NCBI RefSeq assembly: GCF_004369225.1
Contig: NZ_QFFZ01000039.1
Coordinates: forward strand, 1 to 34,255
DNA length: 34,255 nt
Source of the DNA: Pelotomaculum propionicicum
GTDB taxonomy: Bacteria > Bacillota > Desulfotomaculia > Desulfotomaculales > Pelotomaculaceae
Reading direction: 5' to 3'
Below the pieces are notes generated by a model. That model did no database searches. It was given only the letters and a program-made list of their open reading frames with translations, and was not told the origin of the DNA. This document shows positions 23,481 through 31,434 of this stretch, one piece after another. Position 1 is the stretch's first letter. The number at the start of each line of letters is the position of its first letter. The translations under genes were made by a program, and so were the position numbers.

Positions 23481-25250
23481 GTGCATAAGCCAACCACTAA
23501 CACTCCGCCGGCAGATACCGCGCGGCAGAGTCCGGATGGCAGCCCTCAGGGCGGGCGGTCCGCTCCTGCCGGAGCAGGCCCCGGTCCCGGCCGCCCGGGC
23601 GGCGGACACCCGGGAGAAGGAGGCCATGCTTCCGGCAAGATTCCCATGGCTGCTTTGATGACCCTGATTATCGGGGCGTTCATGGCCATCCTGGACGGCA
23701 GTATTGTAAACGTCGCGCTGCCCAGGATGATGTCCATTTTCGGCTCTACCGCCGACCAGATCCAGTGGGTAATGACCGGTTACCTGCTTGCTTCAGGTGT
23801 GGTAGTGCCGGTTACCGGCTACCTCAGCGACCGTTACGGCGGTAAAACAGTATATATTGTCTGTCTGGGCGCCTTCACCGCGGGTTCTGCTTTATGCAGC
23901 CTGGCCTGGAGCAACAACTCACTGGTAGTGGCCAGGGTAATCCAAGCCATTGGCGGCGGTATGATGATGCCGGTGAGCATGGCCATGATTTACTATATCG
24001 TGCCCAGAGACAAAATTGGCATGGCCCTGGGGATCTGGGGGATCGCGGCCATGGTTGCCCCTTCAATAGGACCGACTTTGGGCGGTTACCTTGTTGACAA
24101 TTTCAGCTGGCAGTGGATATTCACTATTAACATTCCCATCGGTGTGGCGGGTGTCTTCCTTGCCGTGGCCATCCTGGAAGAAACGCCGAAAAAATCCGGA
24201 CTAAAGGCTGATTACCCGGGTATCATCTTAAGCGCGGCGGGCTGCTTCGCCCTGCTCCTGGCCCTCAGCGAAGGGCAGGATAAGGGCTGGACTTCGTTAT
24301 ATATTGTGAACCTTTTTGTTTTGTCAGGATTTACCCTGACCTTGTTTGTAATCTGGGAACTGATTGCCGAGCAACCTATGCTGGATATTCGCCTGCTGAC
24401 CAACAAGACTTTCGCGGCCAGCCTGGTTTGTTTGAGCATAGCCACTGTGGGGCTGTTTTCCGCCATATTCCTTATGCCTCTTTTTGTTCAGAATGTCCAG
24501 GGCCTCACTCCGATGCAGACAGGTATGATGATGGCGCCGGCGGCTATGGCCTCGGGGGTGATGATGCCCATCAGCGGCAAGCTGTTTGATAAAATCGGCG
24601 CCCTGCCCCTGTGCCTGGTGGGGCTTACCGTCACGGTCATTACCACCTTTCACCTGCATACCATCACTTATTACATCAGCTACAGGGAACTGCAGTGGAT
24701 CCTGGTGGAAAGGTCGCTGGGCCTTGGCTTGTGCATGATGCCCCTGACCACGGCAGGTATGAACACCGTCCCTCACTTTCTGATCGGGCGGGCCTCCGCG
24801 CTCGCTAACCTGGTCAGGCAGATTTCAGCCTCTCTCGGCATCGCCTATCTTACTTACGTGATGCTGCAGCGGCAGCAGTACCACACCGCCTGGCTTGCCG
24901 ATACCATTAACTATAGTTCTCCGGCTGCTGCCAGCACACTGTCGCAGCTGCAGGGCCTGTTGTCACAGGCAGGCTACAGCCCGCAGGGGGCAACCGGCAT
25001 CCTTTCCTCGCTGGTTGCGCGGGAGGCTTTTATTTCGGGCATTGCTGACGCTTTTGTGATTAGCGCTCTTATTGTAGCCGGATCCATGCCTTTTGTTTTC
25101 CTGCTGAGCAAGAAACGGGTGGAAAAACAGAGGGCTTTGGAATACAAGCGTTACGCCCATATGACGCCGCCCGGCGGTCCAATGCCGGGCGGACCGCCCG
25201 GCCGGGGCGGCGGGCCGCCCGCCGGGGCGCCGCAGCCGGCGGAAGTCTAA
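23481..25250 (+). CDS. DHA2 family MFS multidrug transporter (EmrB/QacA type)
   Basis: This is a 589-residue protein with GTG start and taggggga upstream. A Pro/Gly-rich cytoplasmic N-terminal tail of about 50 residues precedes the pump. It has the TM1 motif AILDGSIVNVALP, motif A (GYLSDRYGGKTVY), the antiporter motif C (GPTLGG) and about 14 membrane helices. It ends in another Pro/Gly-rich tail (PPGGPMPGGPPGRGG). The substrate is unknown. It is expected to export drugs or lipophilic toxins using the proton gradient, together with the adaptors. Confidence 0.93.
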   Translation: MHKPTTNTPPADTARQSPDGSPQGGRSAPAGAGPGPGRPGGGHPGEGGHASGKIPMAALMTLIIGAFMAILDGSIVNVALPRMMSIFGSTADQIQWVMTGYLLASGVVVPVTGYLSDRYGGKTVYIVCLGAFTAGSALCSLAWSNNSLVVARVIQAIGGGMMMPVSMAMIYYIVPRDKIGMALGIWGIAAMVAPSIGPTLGGYLVDNFSWQWIFTINIPIGVAGVFLAVAILEETPKKSGLKADYPGIILSAAGCFALLLALSEGQDKGWTSLYIVNLFVLSGFTLTLFVIWELIAEQPMLDIRLLTNKTFAASLVCLSIATVGLFSAIFLMPLFVQNVQGLTPMQTGMMMAPAAMASGVMMPISGKLFDKIGALPLCLVGLTVTVITTFHLHTITYYISYRELQWILVERSLGLGLCMMPLTTAGMNTVPHFLIGRASALANLVRQISASLGIAYLTYVMLQRQQYHTAWLADTINYSSPAAASTLSQLQGLLSQAGYSPQGATGILSSLVAREAFISGIADAFVISALIVAGSMPFVFLLSKKRVEKQRALEYKRYAHMTPPGGPMPGGPPGRGGGPPAGAPQPAEV

Positions 25251-25280
25251 GCACCGGTTAATATGGATCAGCTTTGGGAG

Positions 25281-25308
25281 GTCCCGTTTTAAGCAAGGCG
25301 GGGCTTTT
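25281..25308 (+). terminator. Rho-independent terminator of the efflux operon
   Basis: gtcccgtt (25281-25288) pairs with ggcggggc (25297-25304) using some G-U pairs, followed by tttt. It lies 30 bases after the transporter stop. Confidence 0.55.
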
Positions 25309-25341
25309 CCTATAGCTTTTGTGGAGAAATAGCGGGAAACG

Positions 25342-25350
25342 TGGTAGAAT
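25342..25350 (+). promoter_or_regulatory. Extended -10 promoter for the tagA-csaB pair
   Basis: TG-g-TAGAAT (25342-25350) lies 53 bases before the start at 25404. The -35 region is weak (tggaga at 25322-25327). Confidence 0.5.
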
Positions 25351-25403
25351 AGTCGAAGTACAGGGAACCTGGCAGCAGTGTTAAACAAGGGGAAATAGCA
25401 TAG

Positions 25404-26141
25404 ATGAGAATAAGTCTCCTTGGCGCAAGTATCGACGCTTTAGGTATGGAAGAAACTGTAGAGCGGGTAGCCGTTTTCATCAAAGACGGGAGGCCGCGCC
25501 GCGTCATTACGCTGAACCCGGAATTCCTTTACCGGGCGCAATCCGCGGGAGAACTGCTGGACCTTGTTAAACGCGCCGATTTGGTGACACCGGACGGGGA
25601 AGGCATCGTCTGGGCCTGCAGGATGGCAGGCCGGCCTGTACCGGAACGGGTGACAGGGATTGACTTGATGCTGCGGCTGGTGGAAAAGGCTGCCGCCGAG
25701 GGGTGGCGAGTTTACCTGCTGGGCGCGGCGCCCGGTGTGGCTGAGGAGGCGGCTGAGAGATTAGGCCGTCTTTACCCCGGCCTTCGCGTAGCGGGCTGCC
25801 GGCACGGGTATTTTCAGGAAGACGAGGGTCATAAGGTGGCGGAGGAGATCAGCAAAGCCAAGCCCGACCTGCTTTTTGCGGCGCTGGGAGCGCCCAAGCA
25901 GGAGAAGTGGATCGACAGTCACCTGGAAAAATCGGGCGCCACGGTCGCCATAGGTGTCGGCGGCAGCCTGGACGTTCTGGCCGGGCGGGTGAGGCGCGCC
26001 CCCGGCTGGGTCCGCCGCCTGCGCCTGGAATGGTTATACCGGCTTTTGAGCAACCCTTCCCGCTGGCGCCGGCAGCTGGTTTTGCCTTTATTTGCCTGGC
26101 TGGTGGTCAAAGAGTATAAACTAAAGAGAGTCAGATTTTAA
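25404..26141 (+). CDS. WecB/TagA/CpsF family glycosyltransferase (GT26)
   Basis: This is a 245-residue protein. Family hallmarks are TLNPEFLYRA, TPDGEGIVWA with Asp64 as the likely catalytic residue, RVTGIDLM, and AALGAPKQEKWID. TagA enzymes add N-acetylmannosamine to a lipid-linked GlcNAc, making the linkage unit for wall teichoic acid or a related secondary polymer. The C-terminal basic segment (RRAPGWVRRLRLEWLYRL) is the usual membrane-association tail. It is followed 32 bases later by csaB. The two genes plus the LCP gene further on form a wall-polymer set. Confidence 0.9.
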   Translation: MRISLLGASIDALGMEETVERVAVFIKDGRPRRVITLNPEFLYRAQSAGELLDLVKRADLVTPDGEGIVWACRMAGRPVPERVTGIDLMLRLVEKAAAEGWRVYLLGAAPGVAEEAAERLGRLYPGLRVAGCRHGYFQEDEGHKVAEEISKAKPDLLFAALGAPKQEKWIDSHLEKSGATVAIGVGGSLDVLAGRVRRAPGWVRRLRLEWLYRLLSNPSRWRRQLVLPLFAWLVVKEYKLKRVRF

Positions 26142-26173
26142 TACTTTTTTAAGACTTTTATGGGAGAATGAGT

Positions 26174-27268
26174 ATGCCTAAGGTGGTAATCTCGGGTTAC
26201 TACGGTTTTCACAACAGCGGCGATGAGGCGATCCTCCACGCCATGCTCCTGGCGCTGAGGAATGAGATCCCCGGGCTGGAGGTTATTGTCCTTTCCAAGG
26301 ATCCGGACTATACAGCGAGGGAGTTTGGTGTCCGCGCGATACCCAGAGATAAGCCGGGGCCGGTGTATCAGGCCATCAAAGAATCGGACCTTTTAATCAG
26401 CGGCGGCGGCGGGCTTTTGCAGGACATCACCGGTCCTAAAAGCATCATTTATTACCTGGGCATTGTCTCTATGGCCAGGCTGCTGGGCAAACCTGTTTTC
26501 TTGTACGCCCAGGGTATCGGTCCAATCAATACGGCAATGGGCAGGACGCTGGTCAGGCTGGTAGTGAACCGGGTCAACTCGGTTACGGTGAGAGACACCG
26601 ACTCAAAAGATGAGCTTGCTGGACTTGGTGTTACCAGACCCAGTCTGGAAGTTACCGCCGACCCGGTGTTGGGACTTGAACCGTCACTTATTGAAAGAAG
26701 AAAAGGGCGGGATATCCTGGACTCGCTGGGCATGGACGGGCGCCCTCTGGTTGGTATTTCTGTACGGCGCTGGAAAGGCGGCGAAACCTACAAAAAAGTG
26801 ATAGCCAGGGCCGCCGACGACCTGGTGGCGGGCGGCTGGCAGGCGCTGCTGGTTCCCATGCACTGTCCCGGCGACCTGACAGCCTGCGGGGAGGTTATGG
26901 CCCAGATGAAAGAAAAAGCTTTTCTCCTGGACCATCATACCGATTATTTGAGTTTACTGTCGCTGACCGCCAATCTGGACCTGGCTATCGGGATGAGGCT
27001 GCACTTCATTATTTTCAGCGCGATTTTCAGCGTGCCCGTGGTTAGTATTCCTTACGACCCCAAGGTGAACCGTTTTTTGCAGTCGGTAGGCCTGCCCCCC
27101 GGTTTCAGTGCTGCAAAGCTGGATTATGACCAATTGTCCGCAGGGATTAAAAACGTTATTGAACACCGGGAACAAATCAGTTCTGCTCTGAAACAGCAGG
27201 TAGCCCCTCTGCGTGCCGAGGCTTTGAAGAACGCTTCCCTGGTGGCCGAACTTTTAAAGAGTTTTTGA
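26174..27268 (+). CDS. csaB: Polysaccharide pyruvyl transferase CsaB
   Basis: This is a 364-residue protein. ATG 26174 is chosen because gggag (26162-26166) is 7 bases upstream; ATG 26168 is too close to it. MPKVVISGYYGFHNSGDEAIL and the C-terminal block GMRLHFIIFSAIFSVPVVSIPYDPKV are typical of the pyruvyl transferase family. CsaB adds ketal-pyruvate to secondary cell-wall polymer, creating the ligand for SLH-domain S-layer proteins. No SLH protein is encoded in the window. The stop codon lies inside the next promoter. Confidence 0.9.
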   Translation: MPKVVISGYYGFHNSGDEAILHAMLLALRNEIPGLEVIVLSKDPDYTAREFGVRAIPRDKPGPVYQAIKESDLLISGGGGLLQDITGPKSIIYYLGIVSMARLLGKPVFLYAQGIGPINTAMGRTLVRLVVNRVNSVTVRDTDSKDELAGLGVTRPSLEVTADPVLGLEPSLIERRKGRDILDSLGMDGRPLVGISVRRWKGGETYKKVIARAADDLVAGGWQALLVPMHCPGDLTACGEVMAQMKEKAFLLDHHTDYLSLLSLTANLDLAIGMRLHFIIFSAIFSVPVVSIPYDPKVNRFLQSVGLPPGFSAAKLDYDQLSAGIKNVIEHREQISSALKQQVAPLRAEALKNASLVAELLKSF

Positions 27269-27294
27269 CGTCTAATATAAAAGTAGTTTATAAT
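27265..27294 (+). promoter_or_regulatory. Sigma-A promoter overlapping the csaB stop
   Basis: ttgacg (27265-27270), an 18-base spacer and a perfect tataat (27289-27294). It should drive the small secreted protein and the LCP gene. Confidence 0.75.
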
Positions 27295-27343
27295 TGGTAG
27301 GTGCAAGGTCAATATGTCGAAAAATTAGCTGGGAGGAGTTTTG

Positions 27344-27754
27344 GTGAGTAAGAACAGAGTTAAAGCAGCTGTTGTAATTTTACTGCTTGTCACGGCGCTG
27401 TTTTTGGTGTACACTGCTTTTGCCGGAACAGACAGTGAACCGGGCGGGAGCGGTGACCCTTTAGTTACTCAGAGCTACGTTGATCAGTATGTCCAGTGGA
27501 AAGTCGTTGAATTAGAAAAAGGCCAGGTGCTAAAAGGCCGGGCCGGGCTGGAACTTGTCGTTAGAAGAGGCCAGGCGCTGGTGGTTGACCCTGTCGGGAA
27601 CGGCATTCCCGACCTCACCAGCGGGACGGACATAAGCGCCGGGAGTTTAGTGACACTGAATCACCTGATGCTTATACCCCGCGAAGACGGGCGCGGCATA
27701 AAGGCAACATCACCGGTTGTGGCCATGTACCGGGGCGGGGCATTAATCCAGTGA
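27344..27754 (+). CDS. Small conserved secreted protein of unknown function
   Basis: This is a 136-residue protein. GTG 27344 is chosen, 5 bases after gggaggag; TTG 27341 is too close. A signal peptide (about 1-26) is followed by SGDPLVTQSYVDQYVQW, then an ELVVRRGQALVVDP block, LTSGTDISAGSLVTLNHLM, and a closing IPREDGRGIKA. I recognise this pattern as a widespread uncharacterised Clostridia family but know no function. Its gene is followed 51 bases later by the LCP gene and is probably cotranscribed with it, which suggests an envelope role. Confidence 0.78.
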   Translation: MSKNRVKAAVVILLLVTALFLVYTAFAGTDSEPGGSGDPLVTQSYVDQYVQWKVVELEKGQVLKGRAGLELVVRRGQALVVDPVGNGIPDLTSGTDISAGSLVTLNHLMLIPREDGRGIKATSPVVAMYRGGALIQ

Positions 27755-27805
27755 CAGCTTGTATTCATCAACTAAGATGAATTATTGGTAAACGGGGTGA
27801 GAGAA

Positions 27806-29071
27806 ATGACCAGAACCAGGCGGAAACTAAAAAGAAAAACGCCCCTTATAATCTGTGGGGTGCTGCTGCTGGTTTTCGTGGCTGGCGGTATTATCATGAC
27901 CTGTTTCCCTGAGGCGGTTCCAGATACTATAACAACTCCAGGCACGGAAGGCAAGCGTTTGAATGTGCTGCTGCTGGGGATTGACGCCCGGCAGGGTGAA
28001 ACCATGGCCCGTACAGATACTATGATCCTGGCCAGCTATGACCCGAAAACCAAGCAGGTGTCGCTGCTCTCCATCCCGCGGGACACCAGAGTGGCCATCC
28101 CGGGCCACGGGATGGATAAAATCAACAGCGCCAGCATTTACGGCGGGCCGGACCTTTCTATGAAGGTTGTGTCCAGCTTGCTGGGAATACAGGTCAAGTA
28201 TTACGTTTTAACTAATTTCAGCGGCTTCAAGGACATTGTTGACGCTCTCGGGGGAGTAACCCTGGATGTGGAGCAGAATATGTACCATGAGGATGAGACT
28301 GACGGCGGGGTCTACCAGATCAGTCTGAGTAAGGGCGTGCAGCGGCTTAACGGTGATAAGGCGCTCCAGTACGTGCGGTACCGGGACTATGCCCTGGGGG
28401 ATATTGACCGGACTAAACACCAGCAAAAGTTTTTGATGGCCCTGGGCAAAGAAATGCTTCAGCCCTCAACCATAACCAAACTGCCCAAGTTGATCCCCGA
28501 AATCAACAAGTACGTCAAGACCAACCTGGGTGTGAGCGACATGGTAAAAATGGCTTCGGCCATGAAAAACAATGAAAATTACAATATGTTAGCTCAAACC
28601 CTGCCGGGACGGCCAGTAGATATTGACGGAGTAAGCTACTGGGGAGTCGATCCCGCGGAAGCCAAACAAACCTTGGCAAAACTGTTCAGCGGGGAAGCTG
28701 CTACGGAAGTTGTTCTAAACACACCCTTAACCGGCCAGTACGCGGCGCCTCAAACAACGTCAACACAGTCAACCAGCGAGGAAGATAAGGAAGGGACGCC
28801 TGCTGCCGGTAAACAGCAGGCCGGTTCAAAAACACAGCAAGGCCAAAGCGGTTCCTCCAAGACAACCACCACCAAGCCCGGCCAGACCACGGGCAACAGC
28901 TCGGGCGGCACAAGCGGCAGCGGGGGCGCCACGGTGATTATCACACCAATAGAACCTGGCGGATCCGGTACCGGCACTGCAACCGGTAAAACCCCCTCCG
29001 GCTCGAAAACCAGCCCGGACACGGGCACCGGAAAAACCGGGACTTCCGACACATCCGGCGCCACCATATAA
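27806..29071 (+). CDS. LytR-CpsA-Psr (LCP) family wall-polymer ligase
   Basis: This is a 421-residue protein. ATG 27806 has ggggtg at 6 bases; the in-frame TTG 27785 has no ribosome site. A short basic cytoplasmic tail and one membrane helix (about 12-33) lead to the LCP domain. It carries LLLGID60, RTD71TM, and IPR92DTR95 as the conserved acidic and arginine residues that bind the pyrophosphate lipid, plus LNGDKALQYVRYRD. A C-terminal region from about 310 is low-complexity Ser/Thr/Gly-rich and probably wall-spanning. LCP enzymes attach undecaprenyl-linked polymers to peptidoglycan. The 3' end abuts a rearrangement junction at 29072. Confidence 0.92.
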   Translation: MTRTRRKLKRKTPLIICGVLLLVFVAGGIIMTCFPEAVPDTITTPGTEGKRLNVLLLGIDARQGETMARTDTMILASYDPKTKQVSLLSIPRDTRVAIPGHGMDKINSASIYGGPDLSMKVVSSLLGIQVKYYVLTNFSGFKDIVDALGGVTLDVEQNMYHEDETDGGVYQISLSKGVQRLNGDKALQYVRYRDYALGDIDRTKHQQKFLMALGKEMLQPSTITKLPKLIPEINKYVKTNLGVSDMVKMASAMKNNENYNMLAQTLPGRPVDIDGVSYWGVDPAEAKQTLAKLFSGEAATEVVLNTPLTGQYAAPQTTSTQSTSEEDKEGTPAAGKQQAGSKTQQGQSGSSKTTTTKPGQTTGNSSGGTSGSGGATVIITPIEPGGSGTGTATGKTPSGSKTSPDTGTGKTGTSDTSGATI

Positions 29072-29072
29072 A

Positions 29073-29288
29073 GTGTTAAAAGGCATCGACTGCCACGTGG
29101 CCGGACAGGAAGTAGTGGTGGTAATCGGGCCGAGCGGTTCGGGAAAAAGCACATTTCTGCGCTGCCTGAATTACCTGGAAGAGCCTACTTCCGGCGAAAT
29201 AGTAATTGACGGCATTAACCTGACCGCCAAAGACAGTGTGAGCAACAAAGTGCGGATGGAAGTGGGCATGGTCTTTCAAAGATTTAAC
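29073..29288 (+). pseudogene. Fragment of a polar amino-acid ABC transporter ATPase (GlnQ-like)
   Basis: The frame reads VLKGIDCHVAGQEVVVVIG, then the Walker A motif GPSGSGKST, LRCLNYLEEPTSGEIVIDG and MVFQRFNL, all strongly GlnQ/ArtP-like. The first about 20 residues (ending at the usual LEVLKG) are missing. Homology stops after the Q-loop, so the signature motif, Walker B and H-loop are absent. The fragment begins directly at the LCP stop codon and has no ribosome site. It is a remnant, not a working ATPase. Confidence 0.85.
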
Positions 29289-29487
29289 CTTCATTGTTAT
29301 ACCTTTACTGTCGGTAAAACTAAGCAGGCTGGCGGCTGTCGCTCCGGGTGGGGCTACCACCATGGATACCACCCTGCCGCTGATAGCCAGGTGTACCGAC
29401 GCCGATATTGCCGTAATCGCGGTGATCAACGGTACTGCTCTGTCCGCGCTGGCGCCGCTTCTAATACCGCTGCTGATAACATTTTAA
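29281..29487 (+). pseudogene. C-terminal fragment of a LysO (DUF340) lysine exporter
   Basis: In a different frame from the glnQ remnant, this stretch encodes LTFIVIPLLSVKLSRL, then VAPGGATTMDTTLPLIARC and AVINGTALSALAPLLIPLL, ending at TAA 29485-29487. The GGAT-MDTTLP block and the hydrophobic end resemble the C-terminus of LysO/YbjE-type exporters. Only about 65 residues remain. The junction with the glnQ fragment is near 29285-29292. A deletion that fused two neighbouring amino-acid transport genes would give this structure. Confidence 0.7.
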
Positions 29488-29500
29488 CGCTAATTTTTGG

Positions 29501-29522
29501 CCGCTTTGCTCAGGCGGTTTTT
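29501..29522 (+). terminator. Weak terminator after the lysO remnant
   Basis: ccgc (29501-29504) pairs with gcgg (29514-29517), followed by ttttt. It may be the original lysO terminator or may end LCP read-through. Confidence 0.4.
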
Positions 29523-29598
29523 ATTATATGGTAAACAGACAGATAATTGAGCAAATTCAAATGAGTAATTTCGAAAAGTTGGTTTGCAAAGACCGTCC

Positions 29599-29691
29599 TG
29601 TCATCGCGAGGAGCGAAAGCGACGTGGCGATCTCACAGTATAAAGCGGGGGTAAGAGCCGGAGATTGCTTCGCTTAACGCTCGCAATGACA
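29599..29691. repeat. Dispersed palindromic repeat (gtcattgcgag type)
   Basis: The left arm starts tgtcatcgcgaggagcgaaa (29599 on, to 29634). The right arm (29661-29691) is gagattgcttcgc followed by ctcgcaatgaca a few bases later. They are diverged inverted copies around a 26-base centre. Outer flanks (accgtcc and ggtaggac) extend the symmetry. This sequence type is a well-known interspersed palindrome in many bacterial genomes. It sits right beside the glnQ/lysO scar. Confidence 0.8.
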
Positions 29692-29740
29692 AACGGTAGG
29701 ACTTTCCGAAAGTATTTTCAAATTTTAAGGGAGGTAAGAT

Positions 29741-31210
29741 ATGCTTGTTCATCAGTTGATTTTCCGGGGAGAAAATAACAGCCTGGCCCTGAGTCAGAAA
29801 AATGTCAGGATTAATTATGGCCAACTCCAAAAAACGACAGGTCGATACCGGGATTATTTTTATGCCGCGGGAATAAGGCCGCGGGATCATGTAGCCCTTT
29901 TTGCCGTTAATTCCATGGAGTTTGTCTTTAGCTATATGGCTATTGCCAGCCTCGGTTGTGTGGTCGTGCCTCTGAACACCATGCTCACACCCCGCGAGAT
30001 ATCCTTTATCTTGAAAGATGCCGGAGCGAAACATATTGTCACTGACAAACAGCTGGTGCTTCCTGCCGGTAATGATGTGTCCCCGGCGGTGGTTCAGATC
30101 TATATTCCTGAAATTAATAAAGCGTTGGAGCAGGCTGCCTATCCGGCTGCCCCTGAAATTCCCGTAGGGGAATCAGACACCTGCGCCATCCTGTACACTT
30201 CAGGCACCACGGGACGGCCAAAGGGCGCCATGCTTTCCCACCACAACCTGATCAGCAATGCCAAATCGGTGACTGAAGCCCTCAGTGCCGTTAGAGAGGA
30301 CAACTTTTTGTGCGTGCTGCCGATGTTTCACAGTTTTGCCTGGACCTGCGCGGTGCTGGCTCCGTTTTATACCGGCGCGTCCGTTACCGTTGTTGAGCTT
30401 TTTTCACCCAAGGATGTCATAGCCACGATCCGGGATCAGGGAGTCACAGTTGTATTAGGCGTGCCGGCCATGTACACTTATTACGCCGCTCTGGCCAAGC
30501 CGGAGGAACTGGCCGGAGTGCGCCTCTTTGCCTCAGGCGCCGCTTCTTTGCCACTGGAGACCATTAACAGCTTTTTCGCTAAAACCAGGCAGAGGGTTAT
30601 AGAAGGATACGGGTTGTCGGAGGCTTCACCGGCTTGCTGCTTCAACCCTGTCGATGCTACCAAGCCCGGCTCGATTGGCCTGCCCCTGCCGGGTGTAAAG
30701 GTCAGGGTAGTAGACCAGGAAGGGCGGGAAACCGGCCCCGCCCAGGTAGGCGAGCTGATTGTGCAGGGCCCCAACGTCATGTCGGGGTATTACGGCCTGA
30801 GCGCGGAAACAGCCGAAGCCCTGCGGGGAGGGTGGCTTTACACGGGGGACTTAGCTTATAAAGATGAAGAAGGGTATGTTTACATTGTCGACCGCAAAAA
30901 GGACATGGTTATAGTCAGCGGTCTGAATGTCTACCCGCGCGAGGTGGAAGAAGTATTGTTCCAGTACCCCGCCATAAAAGAAGCGGCAGTGGTCGGGGCG
31001 CCCGATAAAAAACGCGGTGAGAGCGTCCGGGCTTACGTGGTTTTAAAAGAAGGCATGAAGCTGGATAAAAATGATCTAAAAGCTTTTTTGAGGGCCAACC
31101 TGGCCGCCTATAAACTGCCGCGTGACATTGTGGAGCTGGCCTTCCTGCCGAAAAACTCCACAGGCAAAGTCTTAAAAAACGAGCTCAGGCAGCTCAGTAA
31201 AGGTAAGTGA
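29741..31210 (+). CDS. AMP-forming acyl-CoA ligase (long-chain fatty acid-CoA ligase type)
   Basis: This is a 489-residue protein with ggaggtaag upstream. The adenylate-forming motif YTSGTTGRPKG lies at residues 152-162. It is followed by GYGLSEASPACCFNP, GWLYTGDLAYKDEEGYVYIVDRKKDM (split by the A8 hinge) and the C-terminal catalytic Lys476 in NSTGKVLKNEL. It activates a carboxylic acid, probably a fatty acid, to the acyl-CoA. The locus gives no direct clue to the substrate. It is flanked by palindromic repeats on both sides and looks monocistronic. Confidence 0.92.
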   Translation: MLVHQLIFRGENNSLALSQKNVRINYGQLQKTTGRYRDYFYAAGIRPRDHVALFAVNSMEFVFSYMAIASLGCVVVPLNTMLTPREISFILKDAGAKHIVTDKQLVLPAGNDVSPAVVQIYIPEINKALEQAAYPAAPEIPVGESDTCAILYTSGTTGRPKGAMLSHHNLISNAKSVTEALSAVREDNFLCVLPMFHSFAWTCAVLAPFYTGASVTVVELFSPKDVIATIRDQGVTVVLGVPAMYTYYAALAKPEELAGVRLFASGAASLPLETINSFFAKTRQRVIEGYGLSEASPACCFNPVDATKPGSIGLPLPGVKVRVVDQEGRETGPAQVGELIVQGPNVMSGYYGLSAETAEALRGGWLYTGDLAYKDEEGYVYIVDRKKDMVIVSGLNVYPREVEEVLFQYPAIKEAAVVGAPDKKRGESVRAYVVLKEGMKLDKNDLKAFLRANLAAYKLPRDIVELAFLPKNSTGKVLKNELRQLSKGK

Positions 31211-31217
31211 GATAAAT

Positions 31218-31374
31218 AGGCTATAAGTCGTAAGTCGTAGGCCGTAAGGCGCATAAAGCTGTCATAAGCTGTAGGTCGTAAGTCGTAGGTGTGTATGTAA
31301 ATTTTATTGGGTCAAAGACCAAATAGGAATGCAGGATATGCCTGCGGCCTATAGCCTACGACTTAGTGACTTAT
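31218..31374. repeat. Iteron-like gtcgtaa repeats with inverted ends
   Basis: Octamer-like units (aagtcgta, aagtcgta, aggccgta, then aggtcgta, aagtcgta) run through 31225-31290. The left end ataagtcgtaagtcgtaggc (31223-31242) recurs inverted as gcctacgacttagtgacttat (around 31354-31374) with a small indel. The centre is AT-rich and shows no gene. It could be a miniature inverted-repeat element or a local repeat cluster. Confidence 0.7.
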
Positions 31375-31383
31375 GATTAAAGC

Positions 31384-31409
31384 GAGACAAGAGATCACTC
31401 TCTTGTCTC
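31384..31409. terminator. Shared terminator hairpin between convergent genes
   Basis: gagacaagag (31384-31393) and ctcttgtctc (31400-31409) form a perfect 10-bp stem with a 6-base loop. It lies between the acyl-CoA ligase and the minus-strand gene, whose 3' ends face each other. Confidence 0.7.
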
Positions 31410-31434
31410 ATCCTGTTTAATAGCCTGGGTGGTG

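Noticed and set aside
28750-29154. Long minus-strand Pro/Val-rich frames opposite the LCP C-terminus
   Set aside because: They mirror the low-complexity Ser/Thr/Gly tail on the other strand and have no ribosome site or known domain.
29292-29534. Continuation of the glnQ frame as one 153-residue protein
   Set aside because: After the Q-loop the frame encodes unrelated residues, while another frame matches LysO; this is a fusion scar and not a real protein.
31218-31374. CRISPR array
   Set aside because: Units are 7-8 bases without unique spacers of regular length and no cas genes are near.
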